47,171 nucleotides of DNA, taken from contig CAJXCK010000005.1 of NCBI GenBank assembly GCA_913051785.1, positions 1-47,171 of the forward strand, given 5' to 3'. Origin of the DNA: an uncultured Gammaproteobacteria bacterium. Lineage in GTDB: Bacteria > Pseudomonadota > Gammaproteobacteria > Pseudomonadales > Azotimanducaceae. A program made the translations under genes and the position numbers. The notes under the pieces are model-generated. The model searched no databases, was not told the origin of the DNA, and saw only the letters and a list, made by a program, of their open reading frames with translations. This document shows, one piece after another, positions 38,799-47,171 of this stretch. Within the stretch, counting starts at the first letter, position 1; each line of letters opens with the position of its first letter.

Positions 38799-40075
38799 CC
38801 TTGCTAGCCATATTACTTCTTCTATTCTTCGCGTTAATGGGAGCACCACTTTTTGCCGTGCTCCTTGGGGCATCAATGTTGGGATTTTTCACTGCTGAGA
38901 TTGAATTAGCAGCGGTAGCGATTGAACTCTATCGTATCGTTGATACCCCTTTATTGGTCGCGCTGCCGCTATTCACCTTTAGTGGATACGTTCTAAGTGC
39001 AGCAGGTACATCGCAACGATTGGTCGCTGTCTTTCAAAGCGTTTTTGGGATGATCCCGAGTGGGTTGGCTATTGTGGCTTTCTTCGCGTGCGCTGTTTTT
39101 ACCGCGCTAACCGGTGCTTCTGGAGTTACTATCGTCGCTTTGGGGGCCTTATTATTACCAGCACTCAAGTCCGCTGGCTTTGGAGAGCGTTTCTCATTGG
39201 GTCTAGTGACGACATCCGGTAGCCTTGGTCTTCTCCTAGTGCCTTCCGTGCCCTTGATTTTATATGGTGTGATTGCCCAGCAATTGGATCTAGGACCCGC
39301 TTTCACTATGACGGAACTTTTTGTCGCCGGACTAGTTCCGATGTTCCTCATGTTGTTTTGTCTCAGTGTCTGGACACTGGTTAAATATTCTGGAGGAGAG
39401 ATACCTACTGTCCCTTTTAGCGCAGCAAAGCTTAAAACAGCGCTTTGGGACGCTCGCTGGGAAATTCCGCTCCCCTTCGTGGTTTTGGGAGGGATTTTTG
39501 GCGGTTTCCTAGCGATTTCAGAGGCGGCGGCGATGACGGCTCTGTATGTTGTGGTCATCGAAGTGTTTTTTTACCGTGAAGTATCTTCTCGAGACCTTAC
39601 TTCGATCGGAAAAGATTCAATGGTTATGGTGGGTGGAATCTTATTGATTCTCGGAGTGGCTTTGGGATTCACCAACTACTTGGTTGATGCCGAGGTGCCG
39701 CAGATGATTATGTCGTGGCTAAAAGAATACATCACGAACCCTCTATTGTTTTTACTCATGTTAAACATTTTGCTTTTAGCGCTTGGGGCCGTTTTGGATA
39801 TTTTTTCAGCGCTCGTAATCATGGTTCCCTTGTTGTTGCCTGTAGCCGTCAGTTACGGGATACACCCGGTCCACTTGGGTATTATTTTTCTCGCTAATCT
39901 TCAGGTTGGTTATTTTACGCCACCTGTTGGAATGAATTTGTTCATCGCCAGCTATCGCTTTAAGAAACCACTAACTGAGCTCTACTCGGCGACATTACCT
40001 TTCATGGTGATTCTGCTCTTTGCTGTGATGATCATCACTTATGTACCGTTCCTAAGTCTCTGGCATATAGGCTGA
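38795..40075 (+). CDS. TRAP transporter large permease (DctM)
   Basis: FFACAVFTALTGASGVTIVALGALLLPALKSAGF; ALGAVLDIFSALVIMVPLLLPVAVSYGIHPVHLGIIFLANLQVGYFTPPVGMNLF; ATGA overlap with DctQ. Confidence 0.95.
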   Translation: MTLLAILLLLFFALMGAPLFAVLLGASMLGFFTAEIELAAVAIELYRIVDTPLLVALPLFTFSGYVLSAAGTSQRLVAVFQSVFGMIPSGLAIVAFFACAVFTALTGASGVTIVALGALLLPALKSAGFGERFSLGLVTTSGSLGLLLVPSVPLILYGVIAQQLDLGPAFTMTELFVAGLVPMFLMLFCLSVWTLVKYSGGEIPTVPFSAAKLKTALWDARWEIPLPFVVLGGIFGGFLAISEAAAMTALYVVVIEVFFYREVSSRDLTSIGKDSMVMVGGILLILGVALGFTNYLVDAEVPQMIMSWLKEYITNPLLFLLMLNILLLALGAVLDIFSALVIMVPLLLPVAVSYGIHPVHLGIIFLANLQVGYFTPPVGMNLFIASYRFKKPLTELYSATLPFMVILLFAVMIITYVPFLSLWHIG

Positions 40076-40079
40076 TAAG

Positions 40080-40499
40080 ATGATTCAAGAACTGATTATC
40101 CCTGTGAAAGGCAAAGGTCTTTATGACATTACCAAGCGAATCAACACATGTGTTTCCAATTATTCGTGCAGCGAAGGCCTGGCTACTATTTTTATAAGAC
40201 ACACCTCAGCCAGTCTCATTATTCAAGAAAATGCCGACCCAGCAGTTCAAGATGACTTAAATAACTGGATGGACAAGCTTGTTCCTGAAAACGATCCGAT
40301 TTTCTCGCATGTTCAGGAAGGTCCCGACGATATGCCTGCGCACATCAAAAGCGCTCTAACGTTGACTAGTGTCTCGATACCTATTGTTGATGGTTTACTT
40401 GGTCTGGGTACTTGGCAGGCAGTGTATCTTTGGGAGCATCGCGCTGTAACTCCAGGCATTCAACGTGATCGGAAGTTGTTAGTCCACGCATCTTACTGA
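40080..40499 (+). CDS. YjbQ family (secondary thiamine-phosphate synthase-like) protein
   Basis: GLATIFIRHTSASLIIQENADPAVQDDLNNWMDKLVP; LGLGTWQAVYLWEHR. Confidence 0.92.
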   Translation: MIQELIIPVKGKGLYDITKRINTCVSNYSCSEGLATIFIRHTSASLIIQENADPAVQDDLNNWMDKLVPENDPIFSHVQEGPDDMPAHIKSALTLTSVSIPIVDGLLGLGTWQAVYLWEHRAVTPGIQRDRKLLVHASY

Positions 40500-40915
40500 T
40501 ACTTATCTTTTTTTTGTTTGTCTTTCAGTTCGTCAGCCCACTTCCTGTGTCCGTCTGGATCTAAGATCATGCTGGAAAAATACAAGAGGAGATCTTTGTG
40601 AGTTTGGTTGAGTCTCGCCTCAACCATCGTCTTCTCACCGTCTTTACTGCTAATGAAACGAAATACGGTTTTTAAGTCGGTATCCGGACCAAGCACACTG
40701 CCGATCTCTTCGTTCAAGACATCGTGCAAATTTGGCAAGTCATCCTCAGTGATCCCTGTATCTTCAGGAGAAAGGACAACATTTGCCCACAAAGTCGCTA
40801 CAGAGACTTGGAAGAAATTTTTGTCTATGAAACTAGTGGCCACTGCCGCCTTTTCTCTTAGCTCAGTGAGGACAGGTTCAAAAGCTTCTTTTAGTTGTTC
40901 AGTCGAATACATCAT
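40493..40915 (-). CDS. Conserved hypothetical protein
   Basis: 140 aa ORF in intergenic context; no family recognised. Confidence 0.6.
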   Translation of the reverse strand: MMYSTEQLKEAFEPVLTELREKAAVATSFIDKNFFQVSVATLWANVVLSPEDTGITEDDLPNLHDVLNEEIGSVLGPDTDLKTVFRFISSKDGEKTMVEARLNQTHKDLLLYFSSMILDPDGHRKWADELKDKQKKDKYQ

Positions 40916-41031
40916 CCCAATGTTGCCACATCAATCGTAAGAGCTCTATTGTTGATAGTTTGTAGAACTTGATTGTTTGCAAGCGCCTCCTCCGAAACGT
41001 ATTGTAATCGCATTAATTGAGGGTCAAAAAA

Positions 41032-42183
41032 ATGCCGGCTTTGCAATTTGATCGCATCGCACTAGATGCCGAGACAGAAAATCTTCGTGAAAAGGTCAGA
41101 GAATTTGTTCAAGAAAACGAGAGCCACTTCGAACAACCAAACTCGGATTTTGTGACGGGCCATGACCCAGAATTCTCAAGGAAGTTGGGGGAAAAGGGTT
41201 GGATAGGGATGACATGGCCAGCCAAGTATGGCGGGGGCGAGAGGTCGAATTTTAATCGCCTAGTGGTAACTGAAGAATTATTGGCTGCGGGTGCTCCGGT
41301 TAGTGCTCACTGGATCGCTGATAGGCAAAGTGGTCCGTTACTCCTTAGGTTTGGCACTGAAGAGCAAAGGCAAAAATATCTACCCGGGATATGCAGGGGT
41401 GAAAGTTATTTTTCTATAGGAATGAGTGAACCGGACACTGGGTCGGATCTGGCGTCAGTCAGGACGTCGGCGATCTTGGAGGGAGATAATTACCGAGTTA
41501 ACGGCACCAAAATATGGACAACAGATGCTCACCGGAATGACTACATCATCTGTCTTGTTAGAACTCAGCCTGCGGAAGAGAACAGACATGCCGGATTGAG
41601 TCAGATCATCATTGATCTGAAACGTGATGGAGCCAAGGTTCGTCCTATCAAGAATATGGCCGGCGGTGAGGATTTCAATGAGGTTGTCTTTGAAGATGTC
41701 GTGGTTCCGAAAGATCGGATAGTTGGTGAGTCAGGAAACGGTTGGGCGCAAGTAACCTCAGAGCTCGCATACGAGCGGAGCGGTCCGGAAAGGTTTTTGT
41801 CGGCTTTTAGAGTTTTTGTTGAGCTAGTGCGTTTTTGTGGGCCTGATCCTACTCAGTATCAGGCTACTGTTATCGGGCGGATTGCGTCCCACATAATGAC
41901 TCTTCGAAGAATGTCGATCTCCGTGGCAGGGATGCTTGAGTCGGGTAAAGACGTTGTCGTGGAGGCAGCTCTAGTCAAGGAATTGGGAAACAACTTTGAG
42001 AAACTTCTCCCTGAGCTAGCACGAGCGGTTGGTTCTGATGGGTTCAGCGATTTTTCCCATGATAGTGATCTTTTCCGTCGTACATTTGAGGACACAATGC
42101 TCCTGTCACCCTCTTTCACTTTACGTGGAGGAACGAGGGAAATACTGCGCGGGGTTATCGCACGTGGTCTTGGGTTGAGGTAA
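41032..42183 (+). CDS. Acyl-CoA dehydrogenase family protein
   Basis: GWIGMTWPAKYGGGERS; FSIGMSEPDTGSDLASVRTSA; NGTKIWTTDAH; GTREILRGVIARGLGL. Confidence 0.92.
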   Translation: MPALQFDRIALDAETENLREKVREFVQENESHFEQPNSDFVTGHDPEFSRKLGEKGWIGMTWPAKYGGGERSNFNRLVVTEELLAAGAPVSAHWIADRQSGPLLLRFGTEEQRQKYLPGICRGESYFSIGMSEPDTGSDLASVRTSAILEGDNYRVNGTKIWTTDAHRNDYIICLVRTQPAEENRHAGLSQIIIDLKRDGAKVRPIKNMAGGEDFNEVVFEDVVVPKDRIVGESGNGWAQVTSELAYERSGPERFLSAFRVFVELVRFCGPDPTQYQATVIGRIASHIMTLRRMSISVAGMLESGKDVVVEAALVKELGNNFEKLLPELARAVGSDGFSDFSHDSDLFRRTFEDTMLLSPSFTLRGGTREILRGVIARGLGLR

Positions 42184-42185
42184 GG

Positions 42186-43160
42186 ATGGATCGGTCTGAT
42201 TTAACAAGTCTAATTGCTGACAGTGCGGAAAAAATCTTGTCTGACTTTTGTGATAAAAAACTGCTCGATCAAAGTGAAGCAGGGGTTTTTGCCCAGGAGC
42301 TATGGGATGAAATTAGATCGAATGGCTTCCTGGATCTCGGAATTCTGAAAGAGCAGTACTCGAGTCAAGATCTATTTGCTTTTTTGAAAATCTGTGGGCG
42401 CTACGCGGCACCATTGCCATTAGCTGAAACTATTCTAGCGAGGGGATGGTTCCCGGATGCTCTATTGGATGAAAGTGGAGTGGCAAGTATAGGAGTTGCT
42501 GATGGTTTGGAGGTCAAGAGAGTAGCTTGGGGAAGATCCGCTGAATGGCTAGTAGCAATAAATATTGAGGGCAGCTCGTTGAGCCTCTTTAGAGACTTCG
42601 AGGTCGTTGAACAAAAAATGAATATGGCGGGAGAGCCTTCGGATACCTTAAAGATAGGAGATCCGGTTTCACTAATAGAATTGAAGGAAGAACCTTTTGC
42701 TCAGATGGCGCTAGCGAAAACGAATTTGCTAGCAGGAACACTGCAATCGGTGCTCGATTTGGGGCTCCTGTTTGCGACAGACAGGGTGCAATTTGGGCGG
42801 TCGATTAGTAAGTTTCAAGCGATTCAGCACTCCCTCGCTGTCGTTGCTGCCGAAGTCGCAGCCGCTCAGAGGGCTGCTGATGCAGCTGTAGATTCGATCG
42901 GTAGTGATAGGTTCATTATAGAAGTTGCCGCTGGTAAGGCGCGGGTTGGGGAAGCGGTCGGAATAGTTGCTGAGCAGACGCATCAGATTCATGGCGCGAT
43001 GGGGTTTACGCATGAACACCAGCTCCACCATTTCACTCGAAGATTATGGGCTTGGAGGGATGAGTGGGGTAGTGAGAGCTACTGGCAGCGCAGGCTGGGT
43101 GAATGGTTATCCAGGCAGGGCCCGGATAACCTCTGGGCCAGCCTTGCGACCCCTGGCTAG
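42186..43160 (+). CDS. Acyl-CoA dehydrogenase family protein (short second subunit)
   Basis: 324 aa; DRVQFGRSISKFQAIQHSLAVVAAEVAAAQRAADAA; QTHQIHGAMGFTHEHQLHHFTRRLW. Confidence 0.9.
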   Translation: MDRSDLTSLIADSAEKILSDFCDKKLLDQSEAGVFAQELWDEIRSNGFLDLGILKEQYSSQDLFAFLKICGRYAAPLPLAETILARGWFPDALLDESGVASIGVADGLEVKRVAWGRSAEWLVAINIEGSSLSLFRDFEVVEQKMNMAGEPSDTLKIGDPVSLIELKEEPFAQMALAKTNLLAGTLQSVLDLGLLFATDRVQFGRSISKFQAIQHSLAVVAAEVAAAQRAADAAVDSIGSDRFIIEVAAGKARVGEAVGIVAEQTHQIHGAMGFTHEHQLHHFTRRLWAWRDEWGSESYWQRRLGEWLSRQGPDNLWASLATPG

Positions 43161-43199
43161 CTTAAGCTACTTTGCTACGACCGCCTCTTTAAAGATCTT

Positions 43200-44195
43200 C
43201 TATAAATTCACGATCATTTTGCCCGTGTTAGCACCCGTAAAGAGGCCTATAAAGGCATCGCCTGCGGATTCAATCCCCTCGTAAGTCGTTTCCTTCGTAA
43301 CAATTTCCCCTTTTGTTACCCATGTTTCCATATCTTTGCGAAATTGATCTTTCATATGATTGAAATGAGTGACGATAAATCCTCTCAAGGTTAGTCCCAA
43401 ACCAATGGCCATCGACAGGTTGTTAGGTCCAGGTCTGGGAGCTGTGTCATTGTAGGTTGCGATTGCCCCACAAAGAGGTATTCGTCCAAATGGGCGCATA
43501 CACATCAGCGCAGCTTCAAGGTGTTCTGCGCCAACGTTGTCGAAATAAACATCGATTCCTTCAGGGGCTAGTTCTCTTAGGTGGCTTAATAAATTGCCAT
43601 CGTTGTAATTAAATGCACTATCAAACCCAAGTTCTTTTGTTAGAAGGTCTACTTTTTCTTCGCTGCCCGCGCTGCCAATAACATGGCAGTTCTTCAGCTT
43701 GGCTATTTGACCGACAATGCTACCGACAGCGCCAGCTGCTCCAGATACAAAAACCGTCTCGCCGTCTTTTAATGCTCCTACCTCGAGGAGTCCTGCATAG
43801 GCGGTCATCCCGGGCATTCCGATTGCTCCCAGATATTCGGATGCGGGCGCGACAATTTCCCCAAGTCGCTCTATTCCATCTGCTCGCGCGGTAAAGCCAT
43901 CTCTCCACCCCCAATGGCTGGAGACGAAGTCGCCCTCTTTGAAATCCGGATGTGCTGACTTAATTACCTTCCCGATTGCTCCTCCTGTCAAAGGCTCACC
44001 TATTTGAAACGGAGGAACGTAGGATTTTCGATCCACCATGCGGCCGCGCATATATGGGTCAACTGACATACAAATATTTTTTACTTGGATCTCACCATCA
44101 GTCGGATCATTTGATTCAACTTCCACTATTTGGAAATCGCTGGTTTTTGGCATCCCCTCGGGTCTAGCCGCTAACGCCACAGCTTTCGCACACAT
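43200..44195 (-). CDS. NADP-dependent MDR oxidoreductase (prostaglandin/leukotriene reductase-like)
   Basis: SVDPYMRGRM; GMPGMTAYAGLLEVGALKDGETVFVSGAAGAVGSIVGQIAKLKNCHVIGSAGS; YFDNVGAEHLEAAL. Confidence 0.92.
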   Translation of the reverse strand: MCAKAVALAARPEGMPKTSDFQIVEVESNDPTDGEIQVKNICMSVDPYMRGRMVDRKSYVPPFQIGEPLTGGAIGKVIKSAHPDFKEGDFVSSHWGWRDGFTARADGIERLGEIVAPASEYLGAIGMPGMTAYAGLLEVGALKDGETVFVSGAAGAVGSIVGQIAKLKNCHVIGSAGSEEKVDLLTKELGFDSAFNYNDGNLLSHLRELAPEGIDVYFDNVGAEHLEAALMCMRPFGRIPLCGAIATYNDTAPRPGPNNLSMAIGLGLTLRGFIVTHFNHMKDQFRKDMETWVTKGEIVTKETTYEGIESAGDAFIGLFTGANTGKMIVNL

Positions 44196-44234
44196 AAGAC
44201 TCTCCTTTTTGATCTCTAATAAATTTTGTCTGAG

Positions 44235-45866
44235 TTATTCGTTTGAAATTGTGATTTCCTGATCAGTAATGAATTCCAGGAGAGCAGCTTGTCCATTCTC
44301 CGTCGCTTTGATGCCTCTCTCTAAAGCGGCCACAATTTCATTAGGATCGGTAACCCGCTCGCCATAACCCCCAAAAGCCTTCGCCATATCGGCATAGTTC
44401 CCAGAAATGTCGGTGGAGCGATATTTCTCGGTCGAGACAGGCATGATAGGAAGTTCGATTGCCATTGAGAAATTGTTGAAAAGGATCGATAGAATGGGGA
44501 TGTTTTCTCTCACTGCTGTTTCGAAATCCATGCCTGTAAAACCGATTGCGGCATCCCCCCAAACGTTGATACACAATTTTTCTGGCTCGGCCAGCTTTGC
44601 ACCCATTGCTAAGCCTAGACCATATCCAAGTTGCGTCGTTTTTCCCCAGCCTATATACGAGAGTGGAGTGGTCGACTCCCAAAAGGGCGTAATCTGGTCT
44701 CTTGGGCTTCCAGCATCATGGGTAATAACGACCTTTTCTTTATCTACTAGTCGGTTCAGTTCTGCGACGACTCGGTAGGGATTTATAGGTGCTTCGTTGT
44801 TGGTCAGCTTAGGTAGCCACTCTTGCATCCACTCCTCTTTTAACTGGTTAATTTTTTCAGGCTCATCAGTTCTTGCAGCCGCTTTTGAATTATCGGCATT
44901 GGAGAGTTCGGAATTTAACGCCGTTAATGTTAGTTTTGCATCCCCGATAAGACCGATATCCGCGGGCACATCCTTGTTTAGATCCATTGGATCTAAAGTC
45001 GCATGAATTATTTTCTTCCCTGGTGGCATTGGGACGCCGAATGCAGTTAGAGCAAAGGAAACGCCTAGCCCAAGAATTAGATCTGACTCCTCGAGGTATC
45101 TTTTTACAGGTCGCGAGTTCGCTCTTCCACCGCTTCCCAGGGAAAGTGGATGGTTCTCGGGAAATGCACTTTTTCCCTCAATACTTGTCGTCACCGGAAT
45201 ATTCCATTGCTCAGCAAGTTCTTTCAGCTCCTCCCAAGCTTTTGCATAGTGGATACCTTGTCCAGCATAAATAACCGGGCGGTCGGCGCCTGCTAACAAC
45301 GCAGCAGCTTTTTTCACATCTGACGGGTCTGGTGCTGATTTAGCTTTAAAGGCAGGAACGTGAACCCAATCGTCTGGTACATCCTCTCCCATAACATCGA
45401 GGGGCACCTCTATCATGACGGGACCTGGCCTGCCATTTCTCAATTGGAAGAAAGCTCGTCGCATGATCTCGGGTACAGCTTTTCCCATCGTAACGGGTTC
45501 GGCCCATTTCGTAATATGTTGCATGTTAAGGGTTGAATTAAAGTTCGGAAAATAGTTCGCAACCCGCCGTGGATAGCCTGCGGGCACGACTAAAATTGGT
45601 ACGGATTCCGAATAGGCTTGAGCCACGCCACCAAAGGCGTTCTCAGCTCCAGGCCCATGTTGCATACAAAAAACGCCGATCTTCTCACCAGATGACAAGC
45701 GAGAGTAAGCGTCCGCCATATGCAGTCCGATTCTCTCTTGTCGAACAATGATGGTTCTAATATCGAGCTTTGCAGCTGACTCGATAAGCGGATTGACCGG
45801 ATAAGCAAATAGGACATCAATTCCTTCTTCTTTCATTGCATGTGCAATTGCGTCTACTACTTTCAT
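44235..45866 (-). CDS. Thiamine pyrophosphate-requiring enzyme (acetolactate synthase-like)
   Basis: IVRQERIGLHMADAYSRLSSGEKIGVFCMQHGPGAENAFGGVAQAYSESVPILVVPAG; NVWGDAAIGFTGMDFETAVRENIPILSILFNN (TPP motif). Confidence 0.92.
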   Translation of the reverse strand: MKVVDAIAHAMKEEGIDVLFAYPVNPLIESAAKLDIRTIIVRQERIGLHMADAYSRLSSGEKIGVFCMQHGPGAENAFGGVAQAYSESVPILVVPAGYPRRVANYFPNFNSTLNMQHITKWAEPVTMGKAVPEIMRRAFFQLRNGRPGPVMIEVPLDVMGEDVPDDWVHVPAFKAKSAPDPSDVKKAAALLAGADRPVIYAGQGIHYAKAWEELKELAEQWNIPVTTSIEGKSAFPENHPLSLGSGGRANSRPVKRYLEESDLILGLGVSFALTAFGVPMPPGKKIIHATLDPMDLNKDVPADIGLIGDAKLTLTALNSELSNADNSKAAARTDEPEKINQLKEEWMQEWLPKLTNNEAPINPYRVVAELNRLVDKEKVVITHDAGSPRDQITPFWESTTPLSYIGWGKTTQLGYGLGLAMGAKLAEPEKLCINVWGDAAIGFTGMDFETAVRENIPILSILFNNFSMAIELPIMPVSTEKYRSTDISGNYADMAKAFGGYGERVTDPNEIVAALERGIKATENGQAALLEFITDQEITISNE

Positions 45867-45983
45867 AAAACTCTCCTCCTTCTCTTTCGACCATATTCTG
45901 ACAGGATCCTTCCGATATGTCAGTTATAAGCTTTTGTAAGGCGCATGAAGCCCTTTAATGGGCAGTGATCTCATTACATCTTT

Positions 45984-46715
45984 ATGTCGGGCTCTAAGAT
46001 GACGTCGCTTGTATTACGAACATTGATCAAAATTCATATACCAAGCCCGGAGCTCGCTATTGCGCTTTGGGTTTACTTACAGTGGGCTGCACTTTCAATT
46101 TCGTTGACAGGCAACTGCTTTCTATTCTGCAGGAATCGATCAAAGCCGATCTGTTGCTCTCTGATCAACAACTTGGCCTACTGACTGGTTTTGCTTTTGC
46201 TCTTTTTTATACGGTGGCTGGAATACCGATCGCCCGATACGCGGACAGGAATAACAGAAGAAATGTAGTCGCGATAGCGATAGCACTTTGGAGTTTTATG
46301 ACGGCCATTAGTGGCTTAGTTCAAAACTATTTGCAGCTGTTGCTCGCACGAATAGGTGTTGGAGTTGGTGAGGCCGGGGGAAGTCCACCTGCTCATTCGA
46401 TGATTTCCGATATTTTTCCGCCAGAAAGGAGAGCAAGTGCGTTAGCGTTTTACGTTATGGGAATTAATTTCGGTATCCTTTTTGGCTTTCTAGCCGGAGG
46501 GTGGTTGAACGAATTCTTTGATTGGCGCGTGGCTTTTTTTGTAGTTGGGGCACCAGGCATCATTGTGGCTCTTTTTGTTCGTTATACGTTGCGTGAACCG
46601 ATAAGGGGCCTGGTCGAAGACAGACAAGATAATGTTGCTGATACACCTTTTCCTGAAGTTCTAAAGCTTCTTTGGTCTAGACTCTCTTGTCGTCACCGTG
46701 CTAAAGGCTTCTTCC
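45984..46715 (+). pseudogene. Degraded/truncated MFS transporter (spinster-like), paralogous to 2001-3290
   Basis: Homology RYCALGLLTVGCTFNFVDRQLLSILQESIKADLLLSDQQLGLLTGFAFALFY...; ATG at 45984 is out of frame with the homologous frame, and MFS similarity stops near LLWSRLSCRHRAKG, leaving about half a transporter. Confidence 0.65.
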
Positions 46716-46751
46716 TCTTAAGATTAGAGATTGCGATTTGTGGATGGTTCC

Positions 46752-46776
46752 AAGGCCTCTTCGTTGAAGAGGCCTT
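46752..46776 (-). terminator. Hairpin downstream of isocitrate lyase, possible terminator
   Basis: Perfect 11-bp inverted repeat AAGGCCTCTTC-GTT-GAAGAGGCCTT; no convincing U-tract on either strand. Confidence 0.45.
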
Positions 46777-46791
46777 TAAGTCAAAAACAAG

Positions 46792-47171
46792 TCAGAATTG
46801 GTTCATCGTATTTGCAGTCCCGCCCGCCAACAATGCTTTTTCTCCGAGGAAGTACTCTTTGTGATCGTCCCCGATGTTTGAACCGGCCAGATCCTGGTGC
46901 TTCACAGCTGCTAAATTGCCCCTTATCTCTTTTCTTTGAACGTCTCTAACATAAGCTAGCATTCCCAAGTCGCCGAAGTAGCCCTCCGTGAGAGTGTCTG
47001 TGGAAAGCGCTGCGGTATGATAAGTTGGAAGCGTGATTAGATGGTGGAATATACCGGCCTCTCTTGCCGCATCTGCCTGAAAAGTCTGAACAAGAGCGTC
47101 AGCGGCGTCCGCTAACTCTGTTCCGTCTATCGCCACATCCATTAAACCTAATTCGTTTACATCTTGGTCTG
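46792..47171 (-). CDS. aceA: Isocitrate lyase, C-terminal part, truncated by window edge
   Basis: Frame open to window edge: DQDVNELGLMDVAIDGTELADAADALVQTFQADAAREAGIFHHLITLPTYHTAALSTDTL...NIGDDHKEYFLGEKALLAGGTANTMNQF. Confidence 0.92.
   Translation of the reverse strand, partial: DQDVNELGLMDVAIDGTELADAADALVQTFQADAAREAGIFHHLITLPTYHTAALSTDTLTEGYFGDLGMLAYVRDVQRKEIRGNLAAVKHQDLAGSNIGDDHKEYFLGEKALLAGGTANTMNQF

Noticed and set aside
39034-39558. 174-aa minus-strand ORF opposite DctM
   Set aside because: Antisense to a strongly supported TRAP permease; no recognisable domain.
46792-46794. Possible second Sec codon at the TGA ending the isocitrate lyase frame (TMNQF-TGA)
   Set aside because: Isocitrate lyases end at this point and the downstream frame shows no homology; it is an ordinary stop.
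1-47171. CRISPR arrays, rRNA/tRNA genes, transposases, phage genes
   Set aside because: No direct-repeat arrays or characteristic sequences were seen; tRNAs cannot be fully excluded without tRNAscan-SE.

Overview
This 47.2 kb window is gene-dense chromosomal DNA, probably from an uncultured marine-type gammaproteobacterium. That assignment is inferred from LptF/LptG, SlyX, a TRAP transporter and Pseudomonas/Acinetobacter-type isocitrate lyase; I ran no search. I saw no rRNA, tRNA, CRISPR array or transposase. Main content: (1) a compact coenzyme F420 operon on the minus strand (npdG-like, cofE, cofD, cofC, and fbiC as a CofG/CofH fusion), flanked by two luciferase-like F420-type oxidoreductases; (2) a mevalonate-pathway operon (MBL-fold hydrolase, small membrane protein, diphosphomevalonate decarboxylase, phosphomevalonate kinase, and one ORF fusing class II HMG-CoA reductase to mevalonate kinase); (3) a probable selenoprotein missed by the ORF track: a peroxiredoxin-like gene at 18279-18755 (-) with an in-frame TGA exactly at the expected redox cysteine (RGHW-U-PYC), followed by a plausible bacterial SECIS hairpin; (4) a TatT-DctP-DctQ-DctM TRAP transporter; (5) a sugar-isomerase/Gfo-Idh-MocA/phytanoyl-dioxygenase cluster; (6) a single-domain voltage-gated-type cation channel with an acidic TFEDWTD pore motif; (7) assorted acyl-CoA/oxidoreductase catabolic genes; and (8) a decayed MFS gene next to the 3' end of isocitrate lyase. 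The strongest leads are the selenoprotein, the HMGR-mevalonate kinase fusion, and the co-location of F420 and mevalonate operons in a Gram-negative background.
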